This document shows, one piece after another, positions 24,780 to 33,325 of a DNA stretch of 33,565 bases (position 1 is the first letter of the stretch; each line of letters begins with the position of its first letter). Both the position numbers and the translations under genes were made by a program. Below the pieces are notes generated by a model. It made no database searches. It saw only the letters and a list, made by a program, of their open reading frames with translations, and had not been told where the DNA came from. Source of the DNA: Bacteroidota bacterium. GTDB lineage: Bacteria; Bacteroidota; Ignavibacteria; Ignavibacteriales; Ignavibacteriaceae. The stretch is from NCBI GenBank assembly GCA_021777835.1, contig JAJYDC010000027.1:1-33565 (forward strand), written 5' to 3'.

Positions 24780-25313
24780 TTAACCTTTGAATAAAGGAAT
24801 CTTTGATCCGCATTGTTTTGCATAATTTACTTTCTCGAAGTTCTCTGCACTTATAGAAGGACCCTTTGCTGTGCAGAATTCATTGAATACATCAACTAAT
24901 TCATTTGCTATATACTCTGCACTGTTTCCTTCAATTGCATGCCTCGGCATGAAATAAATCAGTGTACCATTCTTAAATAATGCAACACTAGGTGATGACG
25001 GGGGATAGTTTCCTATTAACTGACGTATTCTATCAACAGCTGTCCTTTCCTGACCGGCAAATCCAGTATATAGTTTATTAGGTATTTTATCATTCTGAAG
25101 TGCTAATGAAACTCCGGGACGAGCGCTGCCTGCTGCACATCCGCATACTGAATTTATCATTACTAACACTGTTTCGTCACCCTGAATATTAATTGCTTTA
25201 TCTACATCTTCGGGTGTCAAAAGCTCTTCGAACCCTACGGCAATCAATTCATCTCTCATTGGCTGAACAGCGTCCTGATCATACATTGGCGGACGCGATA
25301 CTATATTGAACAT
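24780..25313 (-). CDS. BrxA/BrxB-type bacilliredoxin with a C-terminal extension
   Basis: A thioredoxin-fold protein of the YphP/YqiW (BrxA/BrxB, DUF1094) family. In Firmicutes it removes bacillithiol from protein thiols. The start MFNIVSRPPMYD and the active site NSVCGCAAGSARPG (C57, C59) are diagnostic. The later blocks KLYTGFAGQERTAVDRIR and SPSVALFKNGTLIYFMPRH also fit. It has 177 residues, about 30 more than the usual 140-150. The extra C-terminus holds another cysteine (YAKQCGSKIPLFKG). It lies 110 nt after sufT and 34 nt before the Rrf2 gene, so it probably belongs to the suf transcription unit. That hints at a low-molecular-weight thiol link to iron-sulfur assembly. Confidence 0.9.
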   Translation of the reverse strand: MFNIVSRPPMYDQDAVQPMRDELIAVGFEELLTPEDVDKAINIQGDETVLVMINSVCGCAAGSARPGVSLALQNDKIPNKLYTGFAGQERTAVDRIRQLIGNYPPSSPSVALFKNGTLIYFMPRHAIEGNSAEYIANELVDVFNEFCTAKGPSISAENFEKVNYAKQCGSKIPLFKG

Positions 25314-25423
25314 ATCTTAGCTCCTATCATTTATTATTATTAATCACTTTCTTAAACGTAAACTTTATCTAAACCTTAGTCTTCCTTTTAATCTAAACTC
25401 GCTCTTACTACTATTACTTCTTG
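25314..25423. other. intergenic gap between sufT and the bacilliredoxin gene
   Basis: 110 nt of A/T-rich sequence, the longest gap within the suf cluster. No convincing terminator hairpin is visible, so read-through from sufT is plausible, but an internal promoter for the bacilliredoxin-rrf2 pair cannot be excluded. Confidence 0.4.
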
Positions 25424-25744
25424 TCAGTACATTCCCAATTCAACCTTCGCATACTCAGACATCATGTCTCGATCCCAAGGGGGATTCCATACTAACTCAA
25501 TATCCACAGATTTGATTTCCGGCAAAGAGCGGACTTTTTCTGCTACTTCCGGTGGCAACGAACCTGCTACAGGACACGCAGGTGATGTCAAAGTCATGCT
25601 AATCTTTACGTTAGCTTCATTGTCTATTCTAATTTGGTATATTAATCCAAGCTCGAAGATATCGACTGGAATCTCCGGATCGTAACATGTCTTTAATACT
25701 TGAATAATTTTATCTTCTAATTCTTGCTTATTTAGTTCGCTCAT
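25424..25744 (-). CDS. sufT: SufT/DUF59 (MIP18-like) iron-sulfur cluster assembly factor
   Basis: A compact 106-residue DUF59 protein. It contains the family signature CYDPEIPVDIFELGLIY (20-36) and the conserved cysteine C57 in TSPACPVAG. Such proteins (SufT, PaaD-like, eukaryotic MIP18) help in maturation of Fe-S proteins. Here it starts 2 nt after the sufU stop and is clearly part of the SUF operon, which supports SufT rather than the PaaD branch. It is cytoplasmic with no extra domains. Confidence 0.9.
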   Translation of the reverse strand: MSELNKQELEDKIIQVLKTCYDPEIPVDIFELGLIYQIRIDNEANVKISMTLTSPACPVAGSLPPEVAEKVRSLPEIKSVDIELVWNPPWDRDMMSEYAKVELGMY

Positions 25745-25746
25745 AA

Positions 25747-26202
25747 TTATTCCGTTGAAACAGATTTTTCTTCTTGCTTAAACGCCGCTACCATTGTGTG
25801 CCACGCAAGACTAGCGCATTTAACCCGTGAAGGAAACTCTCTTACTCCTGCAAAAACAGCTAACTTGCCTAACTTATCAATATCCTCTTCTTCAGTAATT
25901 CTACCCGTGATTACGGCTTGGAACTTCTCAAAAAGTTTCTCAGCTTCTTCTACCGGCAATCCTTTTACTATAGAACTCATTAGTGATGCCGATGCTTTTG
26001 ATATTGCACAACCGGATCCTTGAAAAGAAATATCTTTTATTTTTCCGTCTTCTAACTCAACATAAATATTCAGCTTATCGCCGCATAAAGGATTATAGCC
26101 TTCAGCAAAATGATTTGCCCTTTCCATCTTCCTGAAGTTACGCGGGTTCTTATTATGATCTAAAATTACCTGCTGGTAGAGCTCCTTAAGTTCGCTATCC
26201 AT
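25747..26202 (-). CDS. sufU: SufU, zinc-dependent sulfurtransferase / scaffold-like partner of SufS
   Basis: IscU-like protein of 151 residues that accepts persulfide sulfur from the SufS cysteine. The SufU ligand set is present: C40 and D42 (NPLCGDKL), C65 (GSGCAISKAS) and C129 (RVKCASLAW). The segment between C65 and C129 includes the SufU-specific insertion (about residues 85-110) that distinguishes it from IscU. The start ATG overlaps the sufS stop codon by one base (TAATG), so translation is coupled. Family members from Firmicutes bind zinc and transfer sulfur to SufBCD; the same role is inferred here. Confidence 0.95.
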   Translation of the reverse strand: MDSELKELYQQVILDHNKNPRNFRKMERANHFAEGYNPLCGDKLNIYVELEDGKIKDISFQGSGCAISKASASLMSSIVKGLPVEEAEKLFEKFQAVITGRITEEEDIDKLGKLAVFAGVREFPSRVKCASLAWHTMVAAFKQEEKSVSTE

Positions 26203-27461
26203 TAATTAAAAACCTCAATAAGTTTTATTATTCCTTTAACAAGTATGTCCACTTCTTCTTCAGTATTATATACAGCAAAAGAAGCGCGTGATGTTGCAGG
26301 TATATTATATCTATCCATTACCGGTTGCGTGCAGTGGTGACCGGTTCGTATTGCTATTCCTTCAAAATCCAAAAATGTTCCTGCATCATGCGGATGAATA
26401 TTATCAAACACAAAAGAGACAACACTGCTCTTATGTTTGGCTTGTCCTATTATTTTCAACCCGGGTATCTGCATCAGACTCTTAGTTGCATAATCTAAAA
26501 TCTTGGTTTCATGGGCTATTATATTATCAAGCCCTATACGAGAAATATAGTCTAGAGCAGTACCTAACCCAATTGCATCGGCAATATTTGATGTCCCTGC
26601 TTCAAACTTGTAAGGAAGCTCATTAAAAGTAGTCTTTTCAAAGGTAACCTTTGAAATCATATCGCCTCCGCCCTGGAATGGGGGAAGTGACTCTAAAAGC
26701 TTTTCCTTTCCATATAATACTCCAATTCCCGTAGGACCGTATATCTTATGTCCCGAGAAAGCAAGAAAATCACAATTAAGTTTTTGTACATCAATCTTCA
26801 AATGTTGAATTGCCTGAGCTGCATCAATTAGTACTGGTATATTATGTCGATGTGCTTCCTCAATGATCTTTTCTATAGGATTGATTGTCCCTAGTGAGTT
26901 TGAAACATACACTATAGATATTAATTTCGTTTTTTCACTTATTAACTTCAGGAACTCATCATATATTATATCACCATTATCGTCGATAGGTATTATTTTA
27001 AGTTTGATCTTCTTTTGTTCTTGAATAAGCTGCCATGGGACTATATTGGAATGATGTTCCATTGCAGAGATAATTATTTCATCTCCGTCCTTCAAAATAG
27101 CTTTGTTGAAGATATTCGCTACCAGGTTAATTGACTCAGTCGTGCCGCGTGTAAATATTATTTCCTTCTCGCTTGAAGCATTAATGAAATCCTTTACTTT
27201 AATACGCGCATCTTCAAATTCCTTAGTTGCAAGTTCGCTTAAATAATGCACACCGCGATGAATATTAGCATTCTGATGTGTATAATATTTTACAATAGTG
27301 TCAATTACAGCTTGCGGCTTCTGTGTAGTAGCAGCATTATCTAGATAACATAATGGCTTGCCATGAACTATTTCCTTTAATATAGGAAAGTCTGCACGTA
27401 TTTCGTTCACATTAAAAGAGTGTGGCTCTTTCTTTTTTTGAGTTACTATTTCTGTTGCCAT
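26202..27461 (-). CDS. sufS: SufS cysteine desulfurase
   Basis: PLP-dependent class V aminotransferase-fold enzyme that removes sulfur from L-cysteine for the SUF pathway, 419 residues. The N-terminal YLDNAATTQKPQAV is typical. PLP lysine K239 lies in FSGHKIYGPTG, and H136-H137 in ISAMEHHSN stack on the cofactor. The persulfide-carrying C377 sits in RTGHHCTQPVM, the group II (SufS) form with a short active-site loop. A lysine-rich leader of about 15 residues precedes the conserved domain. It lies 9 nt after sufD and overlaps sufU by one base, in the standard operon order. Confidence 0.97.
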   Translation of the reverse strand: MATEIVTQKKKEPHSFNVNEIRADFPILKEIVHGKPLCYLDNAATTQKPQAVIDTIVKYYTHQNANIHRGVHYLSELATKEFEDARIKVKDFINASSEKEIIFTRGTTESINLVANIFNKAILKDGDEIIISAMEHHSNIVPWQLIQEQKKIKLKIIPIDDNGDIIYDEFLKLISEKTKLISIVYVSNSLGTINPIEKIIEEAHRHNIPVLIDAAQAIQHLKIDVQKLNCDFLAFSGHKIYGPTGIGVLYGKEKLLESLPPFQGGGDMISKVTFEKTTFNELPYKFEAGTSNIADAIGLGTALDYISRIGLDNIIAHETKILDYATKSLMQIPGLKIIGQAKHKSSVVSFVFDNIHPHDAGTFLDFEGIAIRTGHHCTQPVMDRYNIPATSRASFAVYNTEEEVDILVKGIIKLIEVFN

Positions 27462-27470
27462 CTTAGCATC

Positions 27471-28793
27471 TTAACTTTCTTTGTTAAATCTTTGATCAAG
27501 TATATTTTCAAGATAATTTTTTATACTATCTATTTTAATAGACTTTACAACATCGCTTGCAAACGCATGAATTAATATTGTGCGAGCCGTTTCTTCACCT
27601 ATACCCCTTGATTTTAGATAGAACATCGACTCATCATCAAGTTGTCCAATTGTTGCACCATGCGAACATTTCACGTCATCCGCAAAGATTTCAAGTTGCG
27701 GCTTTGTATTTACTAATGCTTCATTGGATAAAATAATGTTATTGTTCTCCTGGAAAGCATTTGTTTTCTGAGCATTTGGTCTCACCATTACTTTCCCATT
27801 AAAAACCCCCCGGGATTTCCCGTCAAGAATTCCTTTGAAATGCTCATGGCTATTGCAATATGGCTTTGCATGATCAATCATAGTATGTGTATCATGTAAT
27901 TGAGTATTGTCCATTAAATATAGACCGTTCAATGTACATTCTCCGCCTTCTCCGTTAAACTTTGATGAAATGTCATCGCGTGAAATTTCAGCACCTAAAG
28001 AAATTGAAACTGATTCGTAATTACTGTCCCTCTCCTGGTCGATCTCAGTTCTTGAAATATGAAATGCGCTGCTGCTTTCTTCCTGAATCTTTATATGATT
28101 AAGAGTTGTATTTTCTCCAACTACAATTTCTGTAACTGCATTAGTAAAATATGTATTACTTGATAGAGATATATAATGTTCAACAAAAGTAACTTTAGAA
28201 TTTCTGCCTGTTATATATAAATTCCTTGGCTGAACTAAAGGCTGATTATTCATCGCTGTAGATATAAATAAAACCAGTATAGGTTCTTCAACTGAAATAT
28301 TGTCAGGCACAGAAATAAATGCTCCGTCCTTTATGTATGCCGAATTTAAAGCTGTGAATGCATTATCTTGAAAATGAGCATATTTACTGAAATGCTTCTT
28401 AAATAATTCCTGATCTTCCTTACATGCAATAGATAAGTTCTTTACTATTACAAGCTTATCTAAACTGTTTGACGCTGATAATTCTTCAGAGAAAATACCA
28501 TCCACAAAAACTATATGATTCTTAAAAGAATCCTTCAGTTTGAAATTTGAAATATCTTTAACATTAAGTTCATGCTTATCAACTATAGGATCAAAACTAT
28601 ATTTTAACAAAGGTAAAATGTTTGTGAAGCGCCATTCTTCATCTTTAGTAGTAGGGAATTTAGTTAATGAAAACCTTTCCAGTGCTTCTTTCCTTATGGA
28701 TTTTAATAGAATTGGACTGCTTCCATTTAAGCTTTTCTCAAACTCTCCAAACCTTTCAGTAATTAACTCCCTAAAATCTACCACATCATTCAT
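27471..28793 (-). CDS. sufD: SufD, component of the SufBC2D scaffold
   Basis: SufB/SufD-family protein of 440 residues with the beta-helix core (LYLMDNTQLHDTHTMIDH, HEHFKGILDGKSRGVFNGKV, FADDVKCSHGATIGQLD). The N-terminal helical region EEWRFTNILPLLK is typical of SufD. It forms a heterodimer with SufB and binds SufC; the complex assembles Fe-S clusters in the cytoplasm. The histidine in KCSHGATIGQ corresponds to the conserved SufD histidine implicated in cluster formation. It follows sufC after 71 nt. Confidence 0.96.
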   Translation of the reverse strand: MNDVVDFRELITERFGEFEKSLNGSSPILLKSIRKEALERFSLTKFPTTKDEEWRFTNILPLLKYSFDPIVDKHELNVKDISNFKLKDSFKNHIVFVDGIFSEELSASNSLDKLVIVKNLSIACKEDQELFKKHFSKYAHFQDNAFTALNSAYIKDGAFISVPDNISVEEPILVLFISTAMNNQPLVQPRNLYITGRNSKVTFVEHYISLSSNTYFTNAVTEIVVGENTTLNHIKIQEESSSAFHISRTEIDQERDSNYESVSISLGAEISRDDISSKFNGEGGECTLNGLYLMDNTQLHDTHTMIDHAKPYCNSHEHFKGILDGKSRGVFNGKVMVRPNAQKTNAFQENNNIILSNEALVNTKPQLEIFADDVKCSHGATIGQLDDESMFYLKSRGIGEETARTILIHAFASDVVKSIKIDSIKNYLENILDQRFNKES

Positions 28794-28864
28794 TCTAAAT
28801 AATTCTCCAATTTATTAAATACTGGTCAAATGTATTCCTAATAATCATATACTTGTGCTGAAAC

Positions 28865-29620
28865 TTAAACTTGCGGAATATCTTCCTTTACCCAATCGTA
28901 TCCTTTGTCTTCAAGCTCTAGTGCTAGTTCCTTGCCGCCTGACATAACTATTTTGCCTTTATATAGTACATGAACAAAGTCTGGGATTATATAATCTAGC
29001 AAACGTTGATAATGAGTAACCACAATTGTAGCATTATCTTTAGTCTTTAATTTATTCACTCCATTAGCTACAATCCGAAGTGCATCAATATCAAGCCCTG
29101 AATCAGTTTCATCAAGAATTGCAAGCTTTGGTTCAAGTACTGCCATCTGAAAAATCTCGTTTCTTTTCTTCTCTCCGCCTGAAAATCCTTCATTAACGGC
29201 GCGGCTTAAGAGTGACTGTTCCAACTCAACAAGTTTCATTTTACTTTTTATCATAGACAGGAATTCCATTGTATCGATTGCTTCCAGTCCTCGATATTTC
29301 CTTATTTCGTTTAAGGCTGTTTTTAATAGATTTGTATTACTTACACCGGGAAGCTCTATAGGATATTGGAATGCAAGAAATACTCCTTCCCGTGCGCGAA
29401 CTTCCGGAGATAGGTCCAAAAGATTTTTTCCTTCGAATAGTGCTTCACCATTGGTTACTTCATATTCAGTCTTACCTGCTAGGGTTTGTGCAAGCGTACT
29501 TTTACCAGAACCGTTCGGTCCCATTATGGCATGAACTTCTCCGGCATTTACTGTTAAATTTATTCCTTTTAATATTTCTTTGCCTTCAACTTTTACGTGA
29601 AGATTCTTTATTTCTAACAT
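28865..29620 (-). CDS. sufC: SufC, ABC-type ATPase of the SUF complex
   Basis: Cytoplasmic ABC ATPase of 251 residues. Walker A is GPNGSGKST (34-42), the signature is FSGGEKKRNEIFQM, Walker B is LAILDETDSGLDID, and the H-loop lies in VVTHYQRLL. The DETDSGLD and KKRNE forms are specific to SufC rather than transporter ATPases. It energises structural change of SufBC2D. It lies 34 nt after sufB and in the standard order before sufD. Confidence 0.97.
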   Translation of the reverse strand: MLEIKNLHVKVEGKEILKGINLTVNAGEVHAIMGPNGSGKSTLAQTLAGKTEYEVTNGEALFEGKNLLDLSPEVRAREGVFLAFQYPIELPGVSNTNLLKTALNEIRKYRGLEAIDTMEFLSMIKSKMKLVELEQSLLSRAVNEGFSGGEKKRNEIFQMAVLEPKLAILDETDSGLDIDALRIVANGVNKLKTKDNATIVVTHYQRLLDYIIPDFVHVLYKGKIVMSGGKELALELEDKGYDWVKEDIPQV

Positions 29621-29654
29621 TCTTAATTCCTAATTATTGATTCGTAATTACTTA

Positions 29655-31103
29655 TTATCCAACACTGCCTTCGAGGCTAATGCTTAATAATTTTTGTGCT
29701 TCTACTGCGAACTCCATTGGAAGTTCCTTAAAGACTTCTTTGCAATATCCGTTGACTATTAGCCCGATAGCATCCTCGGTAGAGATGCCTCTTTGATTAA
29801 GATAAAAAATTTGATCTTCACCTATCTTTGATGTTGTTGCTTCATGCTCAACTTGTGCCGATGGATTATTTATTTCAAGATAGGGGAATGTATGTGCTCC
29901 GCATTTATCGCCGAGCAAAAGGGAATCGCACTGTGAAAAATTCCTTGCATTTTCGGCGCGGCGAGCGACCTTAACTTGTCCCCTATAGCTGTTATTGCTT
30001 CTCCCAGCAGAAATACCTTTTGAAATTATTGTGCTTCTTGTATTTCTTCCAAGGTGAATCATCTTAGTGCCGGTGTCTGCCTGCTGAAGATTATTTGTTA
30101 CTGCTACCGAATAAAATTCTCCGATTGAATTGTCGCCTTGCAAAATACAGCTTGGATATTTCCATGTAATGGCTGAACCTGTTTCAACTTGCGTCCATGA
30201 AATCTTTGAATTAACACCTCGGCATGCTCCTCGTTTCGTAACGAAATTGTATATGCCGCCTTTACCATCTTTATCACCCGCATACCAGTTCTGAACAGTA
30301 GAATATTTTATCTGTGCATTATCAAGTGCAATCAATTCAACAACTGCTGCATGAAGCTGGTTTTCATCTCTTTGAGGTGCTGTGCATCCTTCGAGATAGC
30401 TTACGTATGCACCTTCATCTGCAATAATTAATGTTCTCTCAAACTGACCTGTATTTGCGGCATTCATCCTGAAGTAAGTTGAAAGCTCCATTGGACAGCG
30501 CACACCTTTGGGAATGTAAACAAAAGAGCCATCGGAAAATACTGCGGAGTTGAGGCTTGCAAAAAAGTTATCTGTGTGGGGAACAACGCTTCCAAGATAT
30601 TTTTTAACAAGATCGGGATGATTCTTAACTGCTTCTGAAAAAGAGCAGAAGATTATTCCTAACTCAGAAAGTTTTTCTCTGAATGTAGTTGCAACAGATA
30701 CACTATCAAATACTGCATCAACTGCAACTCCGGAAAGTCTCTTTTGTTCATCCAATGAAATACCGAGCTTCTCAAAAGTTTTTCTTAGTTCGGGGTCAAG
30801 CTCATCAAGGCTGTTGAGCTGTGGTTTCTTCTTAGGGGCAGAATAATATGAAATTGCTTGGTAATTTATTTTCGGGTAATGCACGTTTGCCCAATGCGGT
30901 TCAGTTAAAGTCAACCAATGCCGGTATGCTTTCAGCCGCCATTCAAGCATAAACTCAGGCTCTCCTTTAATGGACGATAATTTTTTTATAGTTTCTTCAT
31001 TTAGTCCAATTGGGAGACTCTCAGCCTCAATGTCCGTGACAAATCCAAACTTATATTCTTTATTAGCTAGCTCTTCAATTGTCGAAACTTCTGTAGAACT
31101 CAT
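29655..31103 (-). CDS. sufB: SufB, Fe-S scaffold subunit
   Basis: First gene of the suf operon, 482 residues, typical SufB length. Recognisable blocks are [13 protein letters not shown] near the N-terminus, [58 protein letters not shown], and the C-terminal [11 protein letters not shown] with [19 protein letters not shown]. The cysteine in GDKCGAHT and the nearby histidine/glutamate segment are those associated with cluster building. SufB accepts sulfur via SufS/SufU and works with SufC and SufD. It is preceded by a long intergenic region with a Bacteroidota-type promoter and palindrome. Confidence 0.97.
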   Translation of the reverse strand: MSSTEVSTIEELANKEYKFGFVTDIEAESLPIGLNEETIKKLSSIKGEPEFMLEWRLKAYRHWLTLTEPHWANVHYPKINYQAISYYSAPKKKPQLNSLDELDPELRKTFEKLGISLDEQKRLSGVAVDAVFDSVSVATTFREKLSELGIIFCSFSEAVKNHPDLVKKYLGSVVPHTDNFFASLNSAVFSDGSFVYIPKGVRCPMELSTYFRMNAANTGQFERTLIIADEGAYVSYLEGCTAPQRDENQLHAAVVELIALDNAQIKYSTVQNWYAGDKDGKGGIYNFVTKRGACRGVNSKISWTQVETGSAITWKYPSCILQGDNSIGEFYSVAVTNNLQQADTGTKMIHLGRNTRSTIISKGISAGRSNNSYRGQVKVARRAENARNFSQCDSLLLGDKCGAHTFPYLEINNPSAQVEHEATTSKIGEDQIFYLNQRGISTEDAIGLIVNGYCKEVFKELPMEFAVEAQKLLSISLEGSVG

Positions 31104-31212
31104 CGGTTCACCTTACGGGAAAATTACTCTTAAATTGTCCATTTAACTTTTAAACTAGTTCTTTACCTTAAAATTGTCGTGAACGAGTTCAAATACATTT
31201 CAAATTCACATA

Positions 31213-31243
31213 CAAACTTATCTAATCTGTACTAATTAGTCAA
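31213..31243 (-). promoter_or_regulatory. Bacteroidota-type promoter of the suf operon with embedded palindrome
   Basis: On the reverse strand TTG (31243-31241) is followed after 20 nt by TAAGTTTG (31220-31213), an exact match to the TAnnTTTG -7 element used by Bacteroidota sigma factors. The spacer contains the 10-bp palindrome ACTAATTAGT (31231-31240) directly next to the -33 element, where a bound repressor would block polymerase. It lies 110 nt before the sufB start. Motifs are seen; regulation by the Rrf2 protein is inferred. Confidence 0.55.
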
Positions 31244-31471
31244 GATTGAATTCTCAAATATTTAAGATTGATCCTAATCGTGATCATAGATCACAGGTTG
31301 GATATTTTAGCCTATTTTTGTGAAAGTAACCCTTATTAGGCAAACTACTATAGAATGCTCAGCCAAACTCCACAAGAATTGCTTAGCAAATATTCTATTA
31401 AATTTACTTACTGTCTTTTAGTGAAATAAATTGAAAAAGAAAGAAATCATGATTATTAACTTCATTGATTA

Positions 31472-31487
31472 AGTCATTATAATGACT
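31472..31487. promoter_or_regulatory. perfect 16-bp palindrome, possible operator
   Basis: AGTCATTATAATGACT is a perfect palindrome in the long intergenic region, about 370 nt from sufB and 660 nt from the glycosyltransferase start. The size and symmetry suit a homodimeric regulator, but its regulator and target gene are unknown. Confidence 0.35.
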
Positions 31488-31612
31488 CAGTTTGACTTTT
31501 TTCTAAAATTTTTTATATTGGTTTACAATTTAGTAACCTTTGTTCTTATGGTCTTTGATTTGTTGTCTGATTTTCGGTGTGTCTATAACAGGAAATAAAC
31601 TCCTTTATTGTT

Positions 31613-31629
31613 TCTGCCATTTTGGCAGA
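31613..31629. repeat. short hairpin TCTGCCA/TGGCAGA, echoed at 31772-31779
   Basis: TCTGCCA and TGGCAGA form a 7-bp stem around a 3-nt loop. TGGCAGAC (31623-31630) is the exact complement of GTCTGCCA (31772-31779). The pair therefore brackets the 11-bp tandem repeat array. Confidence 0.45.
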
Positions 31630-31694
31630 CGGTAAAATTTATCTACCACAAATAGTTCGTTTTTAGCTCATTTTCGCGTTTTTCCTTTTTCTCT

Positions 31695-31749
31695 TATCTT
31701 GCTCATATCTTGTACTTATCTTGTACTTATCTTGCTCTTATCTTGTACT
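31695..31749. repeat. five tandem 11-bp repeats
   Basis: Five head-to-tail units starting at 31695, 31706, 31717, 31728 and 31739, with consensus TATCTTGTACT. The first and fourth units carry a GCTC variant in place of GTAC. A partial sixth unit (TAT) follows. Units 2, 3 and 5 are identical. The period is close to one DNA helical turn. Confidence 0.85.
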
Positions 31750-32147
31750 TATATTATACCTCTAATAGGTAGTCTGCCATTTTTGACAATTTGTGTCTTA
31801 AAATTATAGATTAGTTCTCACTTTTTGCTCAGATATTTCGATATTCAATTCCCGCTTTTATAAACAGATTTTTTTATTCAATATTTGCCTTTTATAAATT
31901 AAAGTGCGTCAGAATGAAAACAAAATTAAATCATTTTGAATAAGGAAGAGATTTTCGAGAGAGCCATTAAGACAGCTTATTAAGAATTAGAGTAAGTCAT
32001 TATCAATCTTTTGAATAAGCTAAGTAGACTATTGGCGTAGCTTCATTTATTAATTTTATCAACTTTTTTCAGTATGGAGCAGTCAGATTGTTTTTATCCG
32101 ATTATTCCGTTAATTTTATGATCATTTTTAAATAAGGTAATAGATAA

Positions 32148-33269
32148 TTGGAAGAAAATATAAGACCAGAAAACGAAGTTCCGAGCGAAAATAAACCCGC
32201 TCAAAATCCGGAATCGCAATCAGACGATAAATCCCAAAACAAAGGTACTTACAAAAAGCCTTATTATAATAACTATAATAGAAGACGTAAATACTATAAT
32301 AACCGCCAGTTTCAGGGACAATCTACTCAACAAGACAAAGTATCTTTCAAAAAAGTGTCTGTTGTTGTTCCTCTTTTAAATGAAGAGGAGTCTATCAATC
32401 CTTTAGCAAATGAGATTAGAAAAGTTCTAAAGATGATAGACATTCAATTTGAGGTAATATTTGTTGACGACGGGAGCACGGATAAGTCTCTAAAAGTAAT
32501 AAAAGAAATTTGTAGACAGGACAAAAGATTTAGATATGTAAGCTTTAGAAAAAACTACGGCAAATCAGCTGCGCTTCAAATTGGTTTTAATCAGGTTACG
32601 GGTGATGTAGTAATTACAATGGATGCAGATCTTCAGGATGATCCAAATGAAATTCCTAATATGTTAAAAAAATTAGAAGAAGGATTTGACTTAGTCTCAG
32701 GATGGAAGAAAAAACGTCACGACCCATTCATAAAGAAAATCTCTTCAAGATTTTTTAACTTCGTTACTCGTTTAATGACGGGAATAAAAATACACGACTT
32801 CAATTGCGGATTGAAAGCCTATCGTAAAGAAGTTGTAGAGGTAATAAAAGTTTACGGTGAACTTCATCGTTATATGCCAGTGTTAGCGGATTGGGAAGGC
32901 TTTACCGTGGCAGAAGTTGTAGTAAAGCATCACCCAAGGCGCTACGGGAAAACCAAGTTTGGTATTTCAAGGTTCTTCAAGGGATTTGTTGATTTAATTA
33001 CAGTAGTCTTTTCAACTCGTTACATAAAAAGACCGATGCATTTTTTCGGATTTTTCGGAGCCTTATCCTTTATAGTAGGTATAATTGTGAATGGATATCT
33101 TACTTACGATTGGATAATGGGGCATGCATTAAGTAACCGTCCTATGCTGTTCTTGGGTATGCTGCTGATAATTGTAGGTGTACAGCTATTTTCAGTTGGT
33201 TTGCTGGGTGAAATGCTCGTTCATAATTCAAGGGACGAAAAGGAATATATAATTAAGGATAAAGGTTAA
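32148..33269 (+). CDS. GtrB/ArnC-like family 2 glycosyltransferase with two membrane helices and a disordered N-terminal tail
   Basis: Membrane-associated GT2 of 373 residues, probably transferring a sugar from a nucleotide donor to a polyprenyl phosphate. The catalytic domain starts at about 68 (VSVVVPLLNEEES) with FVDDGSTDKS (106-115) and TMDADLQDDPNEIP. FNCGLKAYRKEV and HRYMPVLADWEGF then follow, as in polyprenyl-phosphate sugar transferases. Two hydrophobic segments close the protein (about 299-320 and 333-358). The first 60 residues are unusual: an acidic/polar part, then a Tyr/Asn/Arg-rich stretch (KPYYNNYNRRRKYYNNRQ). The start is a TTG at 32148 with AAGG ten bases upstream; no in-frame ATG precedes the catalytic domain. 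A second transferase follows after 56 nt. Confidence 0.88.
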   Translation: MEENIRPENEVPSENKPAQNPESQSDDKSQNKGTYKKPYYNNYNRRRKYYNNRQFQGQSTQQDKVSFKKVSVVVPLLNEEESINPLANEIRKVLKMIDIQFEVIFVDDGSTDKSLKVIKEICRQDKRFRYVSFRKNYGKSAALQIGFNQVTGDVVITMDADLQDDPNEIPNMLKKLEEGFDLVSGWKKKRHDPFIKKISSRFFNFVTRLMTGIKIHDFNCGLKAYRKEVVEVIKVYGELHRYMPVLADWEGFTVAEVVVKHHPRRYGKTKFGISRFFKGFVDLITVVFSTRYIKRPMHFFGFFGALSFIVGIIVNGYLTYDWIMGHALSNRPMLFLGMLLIIVGVQLFSVGLLGEMLVHNSRDEKEYIIKDKG

Positions 33270-33325
33270 GAATTATACTTGGCTTGAGACTCCTTCGTAC
33301 ATCAATTAATATTTAATTTTATTTG

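Larger units (their letters stand above)
31104..32147. other. 1,044-nt divergent intergenic region
   Basis: Between sufB (reverse) and the membrane glycosyltransferase (forward). It contains the suf promoter, the 15-bp inverted repeat GTGATC-ATA-GATCAC (31280-31294), the perfect palindrome AGTCATTATAATGACT (31472-31487), the hairpin TCTGCCA/TGGCAGA (31613-31629) and the 11-bp tandem repeats (31695-31749). I found no ORF with a convincing start and ribosome binding site, and no known RNA family. Its length is unusual for this otherwise compact window. Confidence 0.6.

Noticed and set aside
31695-31749. Tandem repeats as a CRISPR array
   Set aside because: Units are 11 bp and contiguous, with no spacers, and no cas gene is present in the window.
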